NCBI RefSeq assembly: GCF_900769625.1
Contig: NZ_CAAGHK010000082.1
Coordinates: 1 to 64,000 of the forward strand
Origin: an uncultured Clostridium sp.
GTDB lineage: Bacteria > Bacillota > Clostridia > Clostridiales > Clostridiaceae
DNA: 64,000 bases
Direction: 5' to 3'
In this document: positions 10,801 through 18,590 of the stretch, one piece after another
Position numbering within the stretch: the first letter of the stretch is position 1
Layout of the letters: each line of letters opens with the position of its first letter
Position numbers and translations under genes: made by a program
The notes under the pieces: model-generated
Told to the model about the DNA's origin: nothing
The model's database searches: none
The model's input: the letters and a program-made list of their open reading frames with translations, nothing else

Positions 10801-11606
10801 TTTTTTTGTTTTTCATTATAAACATATTCTCTTGATTTTAAATATTCTTGGTAACTCTTTTTGATAGGTTTTGTGTATTTGCTGTCTTCTATATGTATAT
10901 CTTCTAATACTGTTGAGAATGTTGTATGTCGGCAGTGATCTGACCAGTAAGTATCGATAACCTTAATTTCAGTTATGCTTGGTTCACGTTTTTCTTCTTT
11001 AAAATAATCTTGAATCATCACAAGATCATCACTACTCATTGCTAATCCTAATTCACTATGGAATTCTTTTAATTCTTCTACTGTTTTCTGGGTAAATCCG
11101 TCTAAGATCTGAACGTCGTTAGGTATTTTTGATATTCCTGCTAATTCTTTACTATCTATATCTACTTCTCTTGAATCAACAGGGTTGATATAATACTTTT
11201 TAATCTTTTCTACATCGCTTTGTGAAAGCTTTCCTTTTAAAATAACTATTTTTGCTGATTTGATTTCTACTTTATCTTCAGCTGTTAAAAGTGATAAACA
11301 TTCTGAAGCAGAATCAGCTCTTTGATCATACTGACCTGGTAGGAACTCAACTCCAAAAGCTATTTCTCCTTCATTGATTGGTAACTTTTCTTCATAGATT
11401 TTATCAACTGTAAGTTCTGCAAAAATTGTGTGTAATGATTTTTTGTAATAATCTTCTGATATATCAGAAATTAAGTACTTGTTAATCACTCTTACGTCTT
11501 CAAGGTTTGCAAGTCCTAAGTTCTCTTTAAAATCTCTTAATAAACTTTGAGCTTCAACATTAAATCCGCTCTTCTTTTCAACAAATACACTTCTAATATT
11601 TGACAT
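7860..11606 (-). CDS. purL: phosphoribosylformylglycinamidine synthase, single-chain
   Basis: This large enzyme converts FGAR to FGAM with glutamine and ATP. At 1248 residues it is the fused clostridial/proteobacterial-like type, with no separate purS or purQ. The order is an N-terminal PurS-like region, a linker with DTYWSDHCRHTTF near residue 220, two AIR-synthase-like halves (FKNETHNHPTEIEPFGGA near 320; ATLMTFGLNPELG in the second), and a C-terminal glutaminase domain with PVFPGNNCEYD, IPGGFSAGDE and the nucleophile in GICNGFQAL. The ATG at 11606 follows GGAGGAAT. It is the first gene of the operon, unlike the more common purE-first order. Confidence 0.97.
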   Translation of the reverse strand: MSNIRSVFVEKKSGFNVEAQSLLRDFKENLGLANLEDVRVINKYLISDISEDYYKKSLHTIFAELTVDKIYEEKLPINEGEIAFGVEFLPGQYDQRADSASECLSLLTAEDKVEIKSAKIVILKGKLSQSDVEKIKKYYINPVDSREVDIDSKELAGISKIPNDVQILDGFTQKTVEELKEFHSELGLAMSSDDLVMIQDYFKEEKREPSITEIKVIDTYWSDHCRHTTFSTVLEDIHIEDSKYTKPIKKSYQEYLKSREYVYNEKQKNRTLMDLGTIAMKELKKRGKLNDLDISEEINACSINVKVETDKGMKDYLVMFKNETHNHPTEIEPFGGAATCLGGAIRDPLSGRTYVYQAMRVTGAADPTVPIEDTMEGKLPQRKIVLGAAHGYSSYGNQIGLATGQVQEVYHPNYVAKRMEVGAVIASAPKENVVREEPALGDVIILLGGRTGRDGVGGATGSSKEHTVDSINECGAEVQKGNAPTERKLQRLFRNPKVAKMIKRCNDFGAGGVSVAIGELCRGLDIDLDKVTKKYEGLDGTELAVSESQERMAVVVTKENVDEFIRLSNEENLEATLVANVTDTDRLRLFWRGKNIVDLKRTFLDTNGATQKTDVNVKAPVDYPYAVKDVNVKEEWLNNLKKLNVASQQGLSERFDSTIGGGTVLMPFGGKYAKTPAEGMAAKIVVSGGESKDATLMTFGLNPELGMWSPYHMAYYSVIESVTKLAAMGGNFRTSHLTFQEYFEKLGKDSDRWGKPFAALLGAYEAQMALEIAAIGGKDSMSGSFGTLDVPPTLVSFAVGVEKAKKVISPEFKKSGSKLVLLTVEKLNDGTINIEKYKNNLDVLYRLIQEGKVISASAVKFGGVSECITKMALGNRIGAEIENLTKEDLFGFNYGGVLAEVNEEVNLDEAFKDSQYKVVGKTTAQGVIASSEYDFKFDITLLEKTYEEKLKNVYPIETEKTAEKVETPLFEAKSYASPKIKIAKPKVVIPVFPGNNCEYDCERAFKNAGADVTQVVFRNITKEALADSIDRLAKEISNAQILMIPGGFSAGDEPDGSGKFIANALRNEKIANEVMELLKNRDGLALGICNGFQALIKLGLVPYGEIVDIKEDMATLTYNSINRHMSSIVRTRVTSNKSPWFSEVNAGDIHSVAISHGEGRFVAPESLIKELIENGQVATQYVDLEGNVSLNMPYNPNGSMYGIEGITSPDGRVLGKMGHSERSGEDIFKNIPGNYDQKIFESGVKYFK

Positions 11607-11642
11607 ATTAATTCCTCCAAAATATTGTGAGATTTAGCTTAT

Positions 11643-11660
11643 CACCACATCATTGTGGTG
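11643..11660 (-). promoter_or_regulatory. stem-loop in the purL leader
   Basis: CACCAC (11643-11648) and GTGGTG (11655-11660) pair around ATCATT. It lies about 36 nt upstream of the purL start, within the predicted 5' untranslated RNA. It has no T-run. It may protect the mRNA end or affect translation. Confidence 0.4.
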
Positions 11661-11698
11661 CGAATATTTTTTAATTAATCATTTTTAACTTTCGTATT
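11657..11698. promoter_or_regulatory. candidate PurBox pair downstream of the promoter
   Basis: CGAA at 11661-11664 and TTCG at 11691-11694 form an inverted pair 26 nt apart in AT-rich flanks. The half-site AATACGAAAGTT on the minus strand fits the Bacillus PurBox pattern AWWWCGAACWWT at most positions; the other half is weaker. Regulation by a PurR repressor is an inference from this pattern. Confidence 0.35.
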
Positions 11699-11707
11699 TC
11701 TAAGTTT

Positions 11708-11736
11708 AGATTATCATTTAGGACGTACATTGTCAA
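11708..11736 (-). promoter_or_regulatory. purine operon promoter
   Basis: On the minus strand, TTGACA (11731-11736) is followed after exactly 17 nt by TAATCT (11708-11713). Transcription would begin near 11701, leaving a leader of about 95 nt before purL. It is the only good housekeeping promoter in this gap. Confidence 0.75.
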
Positions 11737-11768
11737 CTTAAATTGTGCATTTTTTAAATTTACAGAGC

Positions 11769-11818
11769 ATTTTTACGAATCATTTTTAGTGTAATTCTAC
11801 TTAAAATTCGTTTTTACC
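11769..11818. promoter_or_regulatory. candidate PurBox pair upstream of the promoter
   Basis: CGAA at 11776-11779 and TTCG at 11807-11810 form an inverted pair 27 nt apart. The halves read TTTTTACGAATCATTTTT and AAAATTCGTTTTTACC on the plus strand. Two further TTCG cores lie at 11887-11890 and 11897-11900. The arrangement resembles the PurR operator of Bacillus, where two boxes lie in inverted orientation about 16-17 nt apart. Confidence 0.45.
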
Positions 11819-11977
11819 TTTTTTTGAAAGTTTTTTATCGATATATATTAAATTCAAACTTGATATCTTTTAAAATTGTTCTTTAATTCGACTTTTTTCG
11901 TTTTTAATATAAAACATACCACTTTACAATAAAATTAGCTGACTTCATCTCGCGAAGCAAAGTAATTAATGGAATCT

Positions 11978-12256
11978 TTAATTGTTAAAATATTTTGCAG
12001 ATTGTAGTACTTTCAACAACTTCCCAATAAATAATTCTTTAATTTGAAGTGTATCATCAACTATTAAATAAATAGTTAGATTATCTTTCAATTCATTAGG
12101 AATAAGCGTTGTTAAAATGTTGATAGTTGTTATCGCTAACTCGGTTATATTAAAATTCTTTTCCAATAAGAAATAATAAAATCTATTTAAGCAGACGTTC
12201 AAATACTTTCTTATAAATTTATAATAAAGTAATTTTATAGACTTAACTTCTTGCAT
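11978..12256 (-). pseudogene. remnant of an IS transposase
   Basis: The 92-residue frame contains LIPNELKDNLTIYLIVDDTL, resembling the first DDE aspartate region (PDELK...IFLSIDDTL) of IS4/IS701-like transposases. After it the similarity dissolves, and the frame stops about 30 residues later, where the intact family continues for hundreds. No inverted repeats are obvious. It adjoins the broken 3' end of the aspartase pseudogene, which suggests that an old insertion destroyed that gene. Confidence 0.55.
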
Positions 12257-12298
12257 ATATAGAATTGAAATTACTGTTATTTGAAAGCTATCAAAACT

Positions 12299-13402
12299 TC
12301 ATTTATAAAAAATACTTTTATATGTAGTTAATGTAGCTGCTGCATTCTTTAATGTTTCTATTGATTCAAAAAGATTATAGAATAAAACAGGCTCAAATGC
12401 ATTAAGTTCTAACTGCCCACTCTCAGCTGCCATAGTTATTGTATAATCGTTTCCTATAATATTGAAAGCAACCTGTGAAACTACTTCCGGTATTACCGGA
12501 TTTACCTTGCCAGGCATTATTGATGAAGCATTCTGCATAGCTGGCAGATTAATTTCTGAAATACCAGTCTTTGGACCACTTGAAAGTAATCTTAAATCAT
12601 TTTACATTTTAGATAAATCAACTGCACATGTCTTTAATACTCCTGATACAGCTACAAATCCATCAAGATTCTGTGTAGCATCAATTAAATCTTTCGCCTG
12701 AACAACATCAAAATCACATATCTTTTTCAAATTTTCTACTATATTTTCTAAATACTCAGAACTTGCATTTATTGAAGTACCTATTGCTGTTGCTCCCATA
12801 TTTATTGTAAGCATTTCTTTTCCTGCACTTTCAATTCTTTTTATATCACGTTTTATCATTGATGCAAAAGCATTAAAAGTTTGTCCTAATCTTATTGTAA
12901 CTGCATCCTGTAACTGTGTACGTCCCATTTTAATAACCTCATTAAATTCTAAAGCCTTAGCCCTTAATTCCTTATATAATCTCTGTAATTCCTTGACTGC
13001 TTCTGGCAGCATTTTTAATACGGTAAGTTTTCCTGCTGTTGGAAATACATCATTTGTTGACTGGGCCATGTTAACATCATCATTTGGATGTATTATACTG
13101 TAATCACCTTTTTTTCATCCTAACAATTCAATTGCACGATTTGCAATAACTTCATTAGCATTCATATTAGCTGATGTCCCTGCTCCCCCTTGAATTGGAT
13201 CTAAAATAAATTGTTCGTGAAATTTACCACAAATTATCTCATCGCATGTATTAATAATTGCATTTGCTAAATGTGGCTGTAAGTATCCTGCATTCTTATT
13301 TGTAACTGCTGCTGCTTTTTTTATTTCAGCAAGGCTTACTATCAGTTTTTCATGCATAAATCGGTTTGTTATTGGAAATTTAAGTGTTTTATTTTTCTCT
13401 TT
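12299..13402 (-). pseudogene. aspA: aspartate ammonia-lyase, degraded
   Basis: Three consecutive minus-strand pieces in one frame match aspartase in order: [20 protein letters not shown], then [20 protein letters not shown], then NMAQSTNDVFPTAGKL, then [16 protein letters not shown], the fumarase/aspartase signature. Internal stops interrupt it: TGA at about 13115-13117 and TAA at 12602-12604, plus a TAA at 13403-13405 that removes the N-terminus. The C-terminal ~100 residues are missing and a transposase remnant follows. The intact enzyme (~465 aa) would deaminate aspartate to fumarate. The remaining sequence is well conserved, so loss appears recent. Confidence 0.88.
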
Positions 13403-13483
13403 TTATTCTATAATTCATATATTAGATATATTTTTCAAATAATAATTCGTTATTTTAATCAATGCAGTAATTTCCAAATAATA

Positions 13484-13523
13484 AGAAACAGCAGTATTTA
13501 TTTGAATAATTACTGCTGTTTCT
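13484..13523. terminator. terminator after the sigma-partner gene
   Basis: AGAAACAGCAGTA (13484-13496) pairs perfectly with TACTGCTGTTTCT (13511-13523). It lies just beyond the minus-strand stop at 13532. Confidence 0.75.
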
Positions 13524-13531
13524 ATCACTAT

Positions 13532-14347
13532 TTAGTTTTGATTAATTACTTCTTTAGCCATATTAATCATATCTTCCTGAGTCAGATCAGTGTAGTTAGA
13601 ATTTGAAATACAATATGATACTCCATCTTCATACCATATTACTGCCTGAGCTTCATCTACTGTTATTTCATCACTTCCATATCCTATCTGAAGTATACCT
13701 TTTTCCTGCAACTCTTTTTCTTCTTCTGATGGTTGATAATCTGATGGTACTGATTTATACTGACTGCTTGAATACTCTATTGTTATACCCTTGTATTCTT
13801 CTATAACACCATTATTCAATGTATTTTCACCGAGATACTTCTGATCTATTTTTTCTGCTGACATATTTAAATACTGATTCTTTTCTGAATTTTCTCTTGT
13901 ATAATAAAAATCAGCGCCTTTAAATTTATCAGCATCATCTCCCTTTTCATTCTTTATTTCATTATTAGAATAGTTAAATGTTTCAAACTTAAATCCATTA
14001 CTAAATGATTCTACATACTTAGGAGTAAATCCAACCTTTTCATTGACTATTGTTTCTGTTGGAAAAGTTTTAGTTTCAGTCAGCTTTGAAGATGATTTAT
14101 ACCACCCTGAAAGATTAGTTGCTGCAACACATGTTACTGTTGTAAACACACAGATAACTCCTGCAATTAATGCTGTTTTAGGTCTTAAAAATTTATATTT
14201 CATATTAAAATTCCTCTTTTCTTCTTTTCTTAAAATTTCACTTCTTACTTTAAATAATAAATCTTCTGGTGCTGAAATTCCCTCAGTCTCATTATTCAAG
14301 CACTGTTTAATATCTCTATCTATTTTTTCATCATAACTTTTTCTCAT
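13532..14347 (-). CDS. membrane protein, probable anti-sigma or sigma-dependent regulator
   Basis: The start is the ATG at 14347, overlapping the sigma-factor stop in TGATG; an upstream GTG in frame is less likely. The 271-residue protein has a cytoplasmic N-terminal region of about 50 residues (MRKSYDEKIDRDIKQCLNNE), a single membrane helix near 55-77 (TALIAGVICVFTTVTCVAA), and an acidic external domain of about 190 residues. The external part ends with a region resembling DUF4367 (VIWYEDGVSYCISNSN). Pairing with an ECF sigma gene suggests it holds the sigma at the membrane. No zinc anti-sigma HxxxCxxC motif is visible, so that role is inferred from context. Confidence 0.75.
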   Translation of the reverse strand: MRKSYDEKIDRDIKQCLNNETEGISAPEDLLFKVRSEILRKEEKRNFNMKYKFLRPKTALIAGVICVFTTVTCVAATNLSGWYKSSSKLTETKTFPTETIVNEKVGFTPKYVESFSNGFKFETFNYSNNEIKNEKGDDADKFKGADFYYTRENSEKNQYLNMSAEKIDQKYLGENTLNNGVIEEYKGITIEYSSSQYKSVPSDYQPSEEEKELQEKGILQIGYGSDEITVDEAQAVIWYEDGVSYCISNSNYTDLTQEDMINMAKEVINQN

Positions 14348-14919
14348 CAAACTCCACACTCCTTCATACTTGTATGTCCATATTCATCAGATTGTATAAG
14401 ACTGCTTTTTAATTTTCTCCTTGCACTATGAAGACGCGACTTTACTGTTCCTTCAAAGCATCCCATAACCCCCGCTATTTCTTTGACTGTCAGTTCATTG
14501 AAATAATAAAGAATTATTACCGTCTTCTGCTTTATTTCAAGATTTTTAATTTCTTCATGAAGTATTCCTTCCTGTTCTTTTCTTATATATTGATTTACAC
14601 ATTCACTATTCTTTTCATCATCTACTTTTTCAAATATATTCTCAACTGGCACAGCCCTTTTCTCTTTCTTTGAATATTTCCATGCAGTTCTTGTAAGCAT
14701 CTTAAAAAACCATGATTTAAATTTTTCTGGATTTTTCAAGTTTTTTATATAAGTGTAGCAGACTACAAATGCTTCCTGCACAATATCTTCACTTGTATGT
14801 TCATTACCTGTAATAAGATATGAATACTTATAGGCTTCATTTTTATAAATTTCAAAAAGCTTTCCAAATGCAGTCATATCACCAGCCTGGATTTTTATGA
14901 CAAGTTCCTTTTCATTCAC
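14347..14919 (-). CDS. ECF-type RNA polymerase sigma factor
   Basis: A sigma-70 family extracytoplasmic-function factor that would direct RNA polymerase to a small regulon. Region 2 spans about residues 10-75 (ITGNEHTSEDIVQEAFVVCY) and region 4 about 120-175 (ELTVKEIAGVMGCFEGTVKS). I choose the GTG at 14919, giving 190 residues, since AAGGGAGAG lies six bases before it. TTG at 14949 and ATG at 14937 are alternatives. The downstream gene overlaps by one base and encodes a membrane protein, the usual sigma/anti-sigma layout. Confidence 0.9.
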   Translation of the reverse strand: MNEKELVIKIQAGDMTAFGKLFEIYKNEAYKYSYLITGNEHTSEDIVQEAFVVCYTYIKNLKNPEKFKSWFFKMLTRTAWKYSKKEKRAVPVENIFEKVDDEKNSECVNQYIRKEQEGILHEEIKNLEIKQKTVIILYYFNELTVKEIAGVMGCFEGTVKSRLHSARRKLKSSLIQSDEYGHTSMKECGV

Positions 14920-15062
14920 TTTATTCTCTCCCTTCATGTTTCTTATCAATGCATCTATATATTAGAGACTTCATGTTTATAAATGGTTCATTTTATTTAT
15001 AATTTTTTTATTAAATATTTATCTTATTCTCAGACTCTATCCTTATTCTCGCTAAAAAACAT

Positions 15063-15084
15063 CCATAGATTATACTATCTATGG
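15063..15084. repeat. short hairpin between sigma and CLC genes
   Basis: CCATAGAT (15063-15070) and ATCTATGG (15077-15084) pair perfectly around TATACT. It lies upstream of the sigma gene and 70 bp beyond the CLC stop. It may be an operator or part of a second terminator. Confidence 0.4.
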
Positions 15085-15107
15085 AAATCTTATAAAATAA
15101 TAATATA

Positions 15108-15136
15108 AAAAAAGCACCTCTTAACGATGATGCTTT
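15108..15136 (-). terminator. terminator after the CLC gene
   Basis: On the minus strand AAAGCA and TGCTTT pair across a 14-nt loop and are followed by a run of T. It lies about 20 nt past the CLC stop. The stem is short. Confidence 0.55.
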
Positions 15137-15154
15137 CTCAATTGAATTACATAT

Positions 15155-16408
15155 TTATTTTGCATTTCTATTTATATATTCAGCCTTAATCTTAGAATAC
15201 ATTATTTTCTGACTGCTATATAAACTATAGTATCCTGATTCCATATAGCTTACACCACAAGCAATTGCAAACATTACTATATTTCCTGCTCCAAAAAGCT
15301 CAATGCTGAGAATTATTGATGTTATCAAAGTATTTACAACTCCGCAGAATAAAGCAACCAGTCCAACTGCTGCTCCAAAACAAGGATTCAATCCTAACAT
15401 ACTTCCAAAAACGCATCCAAACGTTGAACCTATAAAAAATGTAGGTACTATCTCTCCACCTTTATATCCTACACCTATAGTAACTGCTGTAAATATCATT
15501 TTTAGGATAAATGCTTCTGGTCGTGCACTGCCATTCAGAGCATTTGATATTATCTCCATTCCTGCACCATTGTAGTCTCTTGTTCCAGTAATTAATGTCA
15601 AAATAACTATTACTGAACCTCCTATAAATACTCGCAGGTAACTATTTGGTATTTTTTCCTTGAACAATTTATTGCTTTTATGTAGTAACTGACAGAAAAT
15701 AATGCTCACTACAGCACAAAGACTTCCTAAAATAATAACCTTAATTATATTAGATAAAGATACTTCCGGTATTACTATTAAATCAAATCTGACTGGTTCG
15801 AGACCAAAATAAATCGATACAGCATATGCTGTCAATGATGACACTATACATGGTATAAATGCTGAATAATAGATTATTCCCACACTTATTACTTCCATAG
15901 AAAATAACGTAGCTGTCAGCGGAGTTCCAAACAATGCAGCAAAAACCCCGCTCATTCCACATAATGTAACAAGATGCATATCTTTTTCATCAAGACCTAT
16001 GAAATTACCTATCTTGGAACCTATACTCCCGCCAAGCTGCAATGCTGCCCCTTCTCTTCCTGCTGATCCTCCTAAAAGATGAGTTATTACCGTTCCAATA
16101 AATATGAGCGGTGCCATTAAAAATGGTACTTTTCCATCTGTCCTTATAGAATTAATGACAAGATTAGTTCCTGGATCTTCATTCATCCCTTCTTTATAAA
16201 GGAACACTATAATCAATCCTCCAAAAGGAAGAAGATATAAAATCCAGGGATATTCATATCTTGTTTTAGTTGCAAATTCTACACTTAAGTGAAACATACT
16301 CCCTACTGTCCCCCCTACAAGGCCAGTCATTACAGCTATTATAATCCACTTGAAAAATGTTGCTATATTAAATTGAATCACTCTTAGTCTTCTATTAATT
16401 TCTTTCAT
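15155..16408 (-). CDS. CLC-family anion channel/antiporter
   Basis: A polytopic membrane protein of 417 residues, typical of bacterial CLC without cytoplasmic CBS domains. The strongest motif is GGSAGREGAALQLGGSIGSK near residues 113-132, holding the gating glutamate. GYKGGEIVPTFFIGSTFG near 318-335 matches the third CLC signature. In place of the chloride-type GSGIP motif it has DPGTNLVI near 78-85, similar to the GTNLI stretch of the fluoride-exporting CLC-F branch. The substrate could therefore be fluoride rather than chloride, but I see no fluoride riboswitch upstream. It stands alone with its own terminator. The ATG at 16408 follows a weak TGGAGAT. Confidence 0.9.
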   Translation of the reverse strand: MKEINRRLRVIQFNIATFFKWIIIAVMTGLVGGTVGSMFHLSVEFATKTRYEYPWILYLLPFGGLIIVFLYKEGMNEDPGTNLVINSIRTDGKVPFLMAPLIFIGTVITHLLGGSAGREGAALQLGGSIGSKIGNFIGLDEKDMHLVTLCGMSGVFAALFGTPLTATLFSMEVISVGIIYYSAFIPCIVSSLTAYAVSIYFGLEPVRFDLIVIPEVSLSNIIKVIILGSLCAVVSIIFCQLLHKSNKLFKEKIPNSYLRVFIGGSVIVILTLITGTRDYNGAGMEIISNALNGSARPEAFILKMIFTAVTIGVGYKGGEIVPTFFIGSTFGCVFGSMLGLNPCFGAAVGLVALFCGVVNTLITSIILSIELFGAGNIVMFAIACGVSYMESGYYSLYSSQKIMYSKIKAEYINRNAK

Positions 16409-16832
16409 GTTTTATCTCCAAATTAACTATAAATTAAAATTTCAAAGTCATTAAAAGCTTAATTTATATTTATTTTCATAGATATATGCCTAATAAATAA
16501 TGTGAGTCAAGAGTTAAAACTAAACAAAAAAGAAACATGACAAAATTCAAAATTAGATCAAAATAGAAATATGAAAAAACAAATTATTTTAAAACTAATT
16601 GAATTATATTGTTATGTTTCTGCTATCTATTATAGCAGATTAGCATACTCTGTGCAACGTTTTAGTAATACTTTTGTAATATAGATATACTAATTAATTT
16701 ATTGAAAATACGAAGTATTTTCAGAATTTTTTAACTACTTAAATCTTTATTCACATTAAATATTATACAAATAATTATAAAAATCCTGTAAGGATTTTCA
16801 GCTCAATTGTCAATTGACATTATACATAAATA
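16409..16832. other. AT-rich intergenic region
   Basis: No gene, riboswitch or RNA could be recognised. It holds the presumed CLC promoter and, near 16782-16820, AAAAATCCTGTAAGGATTTT followed by CAATTGTCAATTG, another copy of the dispersed palindromic repeat family. Confidence 0.5.
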
Positions 16833-16860
16833 AAGACCATAAGAAATATCTTATGGTCTT
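16833..16860. terminator. terminator after the zinc-ribbon gene
   Basis: AAGACCATAAG (16833-16843) and CTTATGGTCTT (16850-16860) pair perfectly. A T-rich tract follows in the minus direction, just past the stop at 16871. Confidence 0.8.
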
Positions 16861-16870
16861 AAAATCACTA

Positions 16871-17038
16871 TTATTTGTCAAAGTTTCTGTTGTTTCTTTG
16901 AGCTTTTCTAGCTTTTCTACATTCAGGACATCTAACTGGATCGTTATCAAATCCTTTTTCTTTGAAAAATTCTTGTTCACCTACTGAGAATATGAATTCC
17001 TTACCGCAATCTTTACATACTAAAGTCTTATCTTCCAT
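16871..17038 (-). CDS. small zinc-ribbon domain protein
   Basis: A 55-residue cytoplasmic protein. Two cysteine pairs, CKDCGKEF (residues 8-15) and CPECRKARK near 39-47, form a predicted zinc ribbon. Between them lies SVGEQEFFKEKGF, typical of the 'probable zinc-ribbon' family found across Firmicutes. The C-terminus is basic (KARKAQRNNRNFDK), which suggests RNA binding, but no function is known. The ATG follows AAGGAGGATTCATAT, a strong ribosome site. It has its own terminator and is monocistronic. Confidence 0.9.
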   Translation of the reverse strand: MEDKTLVCKDCGKEFIFSVGEQEFFKEKGFDNDPVRCPECRKARKAQRNNRNFDK

Positions 17039-17189
17039 TATATGAATCCTCCTTATTTCAAAGATTAACCGGATACTTTAAACAATCTCTGAAACAGAGG
17101 CAATTTTACGAGTATTGATTAAATCTTGAATTTTATTACACTTTAAGAATAGCATACTTTCCTTTATAATTCAACAAAATTATTACAAT

Positions 17190-17876
17190 TTAATCCTCAA
17201 ATATTAATCCATTTTCAATTTTACCAGAATTCATAGAAACTATTCTATCACTTACATTTTTAGCAAAATCCATATCATGTGTTATTATCATCATGCTCAT
17301 TCCTTTTTGGCTTAAACTCCTGATTAAATTTGCAACTTCTCCTGTAAGACCTGGATCTAAAGCCGAAGTAGGTTCATCAAAACACATTATCTTAGGTTCG
17401 AGAACAAGTGCTCTGCCGATTGCAACTCTCTGCTTCTGACCACCAGATAATTCGCATGGATAATTATCTTTCTTTTGCAGTAATCCAAGAAATCCAAGAG
17501 TTTCTTCTGCCTTCTTAATCGCTTCTTTTTTTGACATTCCAAGAACTCTCTGAGGTGCTTCAATTAAATTTTCAATAACGCTCATATGTGGGAAGAGATT
17601 AAAATTCTGAAATACAAGACCGATATCTTTTCTTATTTCTCTAAGTGTATTTTTATCCACATACTTACCATCTTTACAGAGAGTTTTGCCGTTGATTTCG
17701 ATATCACCCTCATCACAATGTTCCAATGCATTGACACATCTCAAAAATGTAGTTTTTCCACCTCCTGAATGTCCAACAACAACTACTATTTCGCCTTCTT
17801 TTATTTCAAGATTTACACCTTTTAATACTTCAGTATCTCCAAAACTTTTTTTAACATTACTTACCTTAAGCATCAT
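17190..17876 (-). CDS. polar amino-acid ABC transporter ATPase
   Basis: The 228-residue ATPase powers import of a polar amino acid. The Walker A motif is GHSGGGKTT (residues 33-41), a small departure from the usual GPSGSGKST. The Q-loop lies in LVFQNFNLFPHM, the signature is LSGGQKQRVAIGRAL and Walker B is IMCFDEPTSALDP. The start follows AGGAGG. A second ATG three bases later is equally possible. It is the third gene of an importer operon (binding protein, permease, ATPase) with a 9-nt gap from the permease. Substrate not determinable; GlnQ/TcyC-like. Confidence 0.93.
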   Translation of the reverse strand: MMLKVSNVKKSFGDTEVLKGVNLEIKEGEIVVVVGHSGGGKTTFLRCVNALEHCDEGDIEINGKTLCKDGKYVDKNTLREIRKDIGLVFQNFNLFPHMSVIENLIEAPQRVLGMSKKEAIKKAEETLGFLGLLQKKDNYPCELSGGQKQRVAIGRALVLEPKIMCFDEPTSALDPGLTGEVANLIRSLSQKGMSMMIITHDMDFAKNVSDRIVSMNSGKIENGLIFED

Positions 17877-17885
17877 GTCATCCTC

Positions 17886-18527
17886 CTATTTATAGTAATC
17901 ATATCTATGTTCAATCTTTTTAAGTACTTTACTTAAAATTCCGATGACTATTAAATACACTGCACCTACTACTATAAGAGGTAATAATGAAACATCTCTG
18001 TTTGATGCAATCTGACCTATTTTTAGCAATTCATCCATCCCTACTATATAAACCAGTGATGTATCTTTTACTAATGTAGTTATTTCATTAGCAACTGGTG
18101 GAAGTACAGTTTTAAATGCCTGCGGTAATATTATTCTGAAAAAAGTATCCTTAGGTGTAATTCCTAAAACTTCTGCCGCTTCAATCTGTCCTTCATCGAT
18201 AGCCTGTATTCCTGCTCTGAAAATCTCTCCAAAATATGCACCATAATTTAAAGTAAAAGCTATAATCGATGCTGGAAATCTATCAAACCTTACGCCTACA
18301 AAAGGAAGTCCGAAATATATAACAACAATCTGTAGCAATAAAGGAGTACCTCTCATTATAAGAACATATGCCCCGCTCAACTTACTTAATATTACCAATT
18401 TCGATGTCCTCATCAATCCTACAATTATTCCAAGTGGAATAGATAATACTAATGTTAGTATAAAAATTTCTAAAGTTACTTTTAATCCTTCTAATACCTG
18501 GGGCATCAGTCCTAATACATAATCCAC
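17886..18527 (-). CDS. polar amino-acid ABC transporter permease
   Basis: The 213-residue permease belongs to the HisM/GlnP family, with about five membrane helices. It contains the conserved RGTPLLLQ near residue 59 and the EAA loop, EAAEVLGITPKDTFFRIILP, near 135-154, which contacts the ATPase. A single permease gene means a homodimer is likely. It lies between the binding protein (64 nt upstream) and the ATPase. Confidence 0.93.
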   Translation of the reverse strand: MDYVLGLMPQVLEGLKVTLEIFILTLVLSIPLGIIVGLMRTSKLVILSKLSGAYVLIMRGTPLLLQIVVIYFGLPFVGVRFDRFPASIIAFTLNYGAYFGEIFRAGIQAIDEGQIEAAEVLGITPKDTFFRIILPQAFKTVLPPVANEITTLVKDTSLVYIVGMDELLKIGQIASNRDVSLLPLIVVGAVYLIVIGILSKVLKKIEHRYDYYK

Positions 18528-18590
18528 ATTTACTCCTCCTCACTCAGTTCTATAAATACTTATAGATAACAAACACTGTTCTTTAAAATG

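Noticed and set aside
11607..11977. A guanine/purine riboswitch before purL.
   Set aside because: No conserved purine-riboswitch core was found; the leader is AT-rich with only a short hairpin.
13103..13130. The in-frame TGA in aspA could encode selenocysteine or be read through.
   Set aside because: The frame has two further TAA stops and is truncated at both ends, which fits a pseudogene. No selenocysteine insertion structure was recognised.
16409..16832. Fluoride riboswitch before the CLC gene.
   Set aside because: The conserved GATGG/loop elements of the crcB motif were not found by eye.
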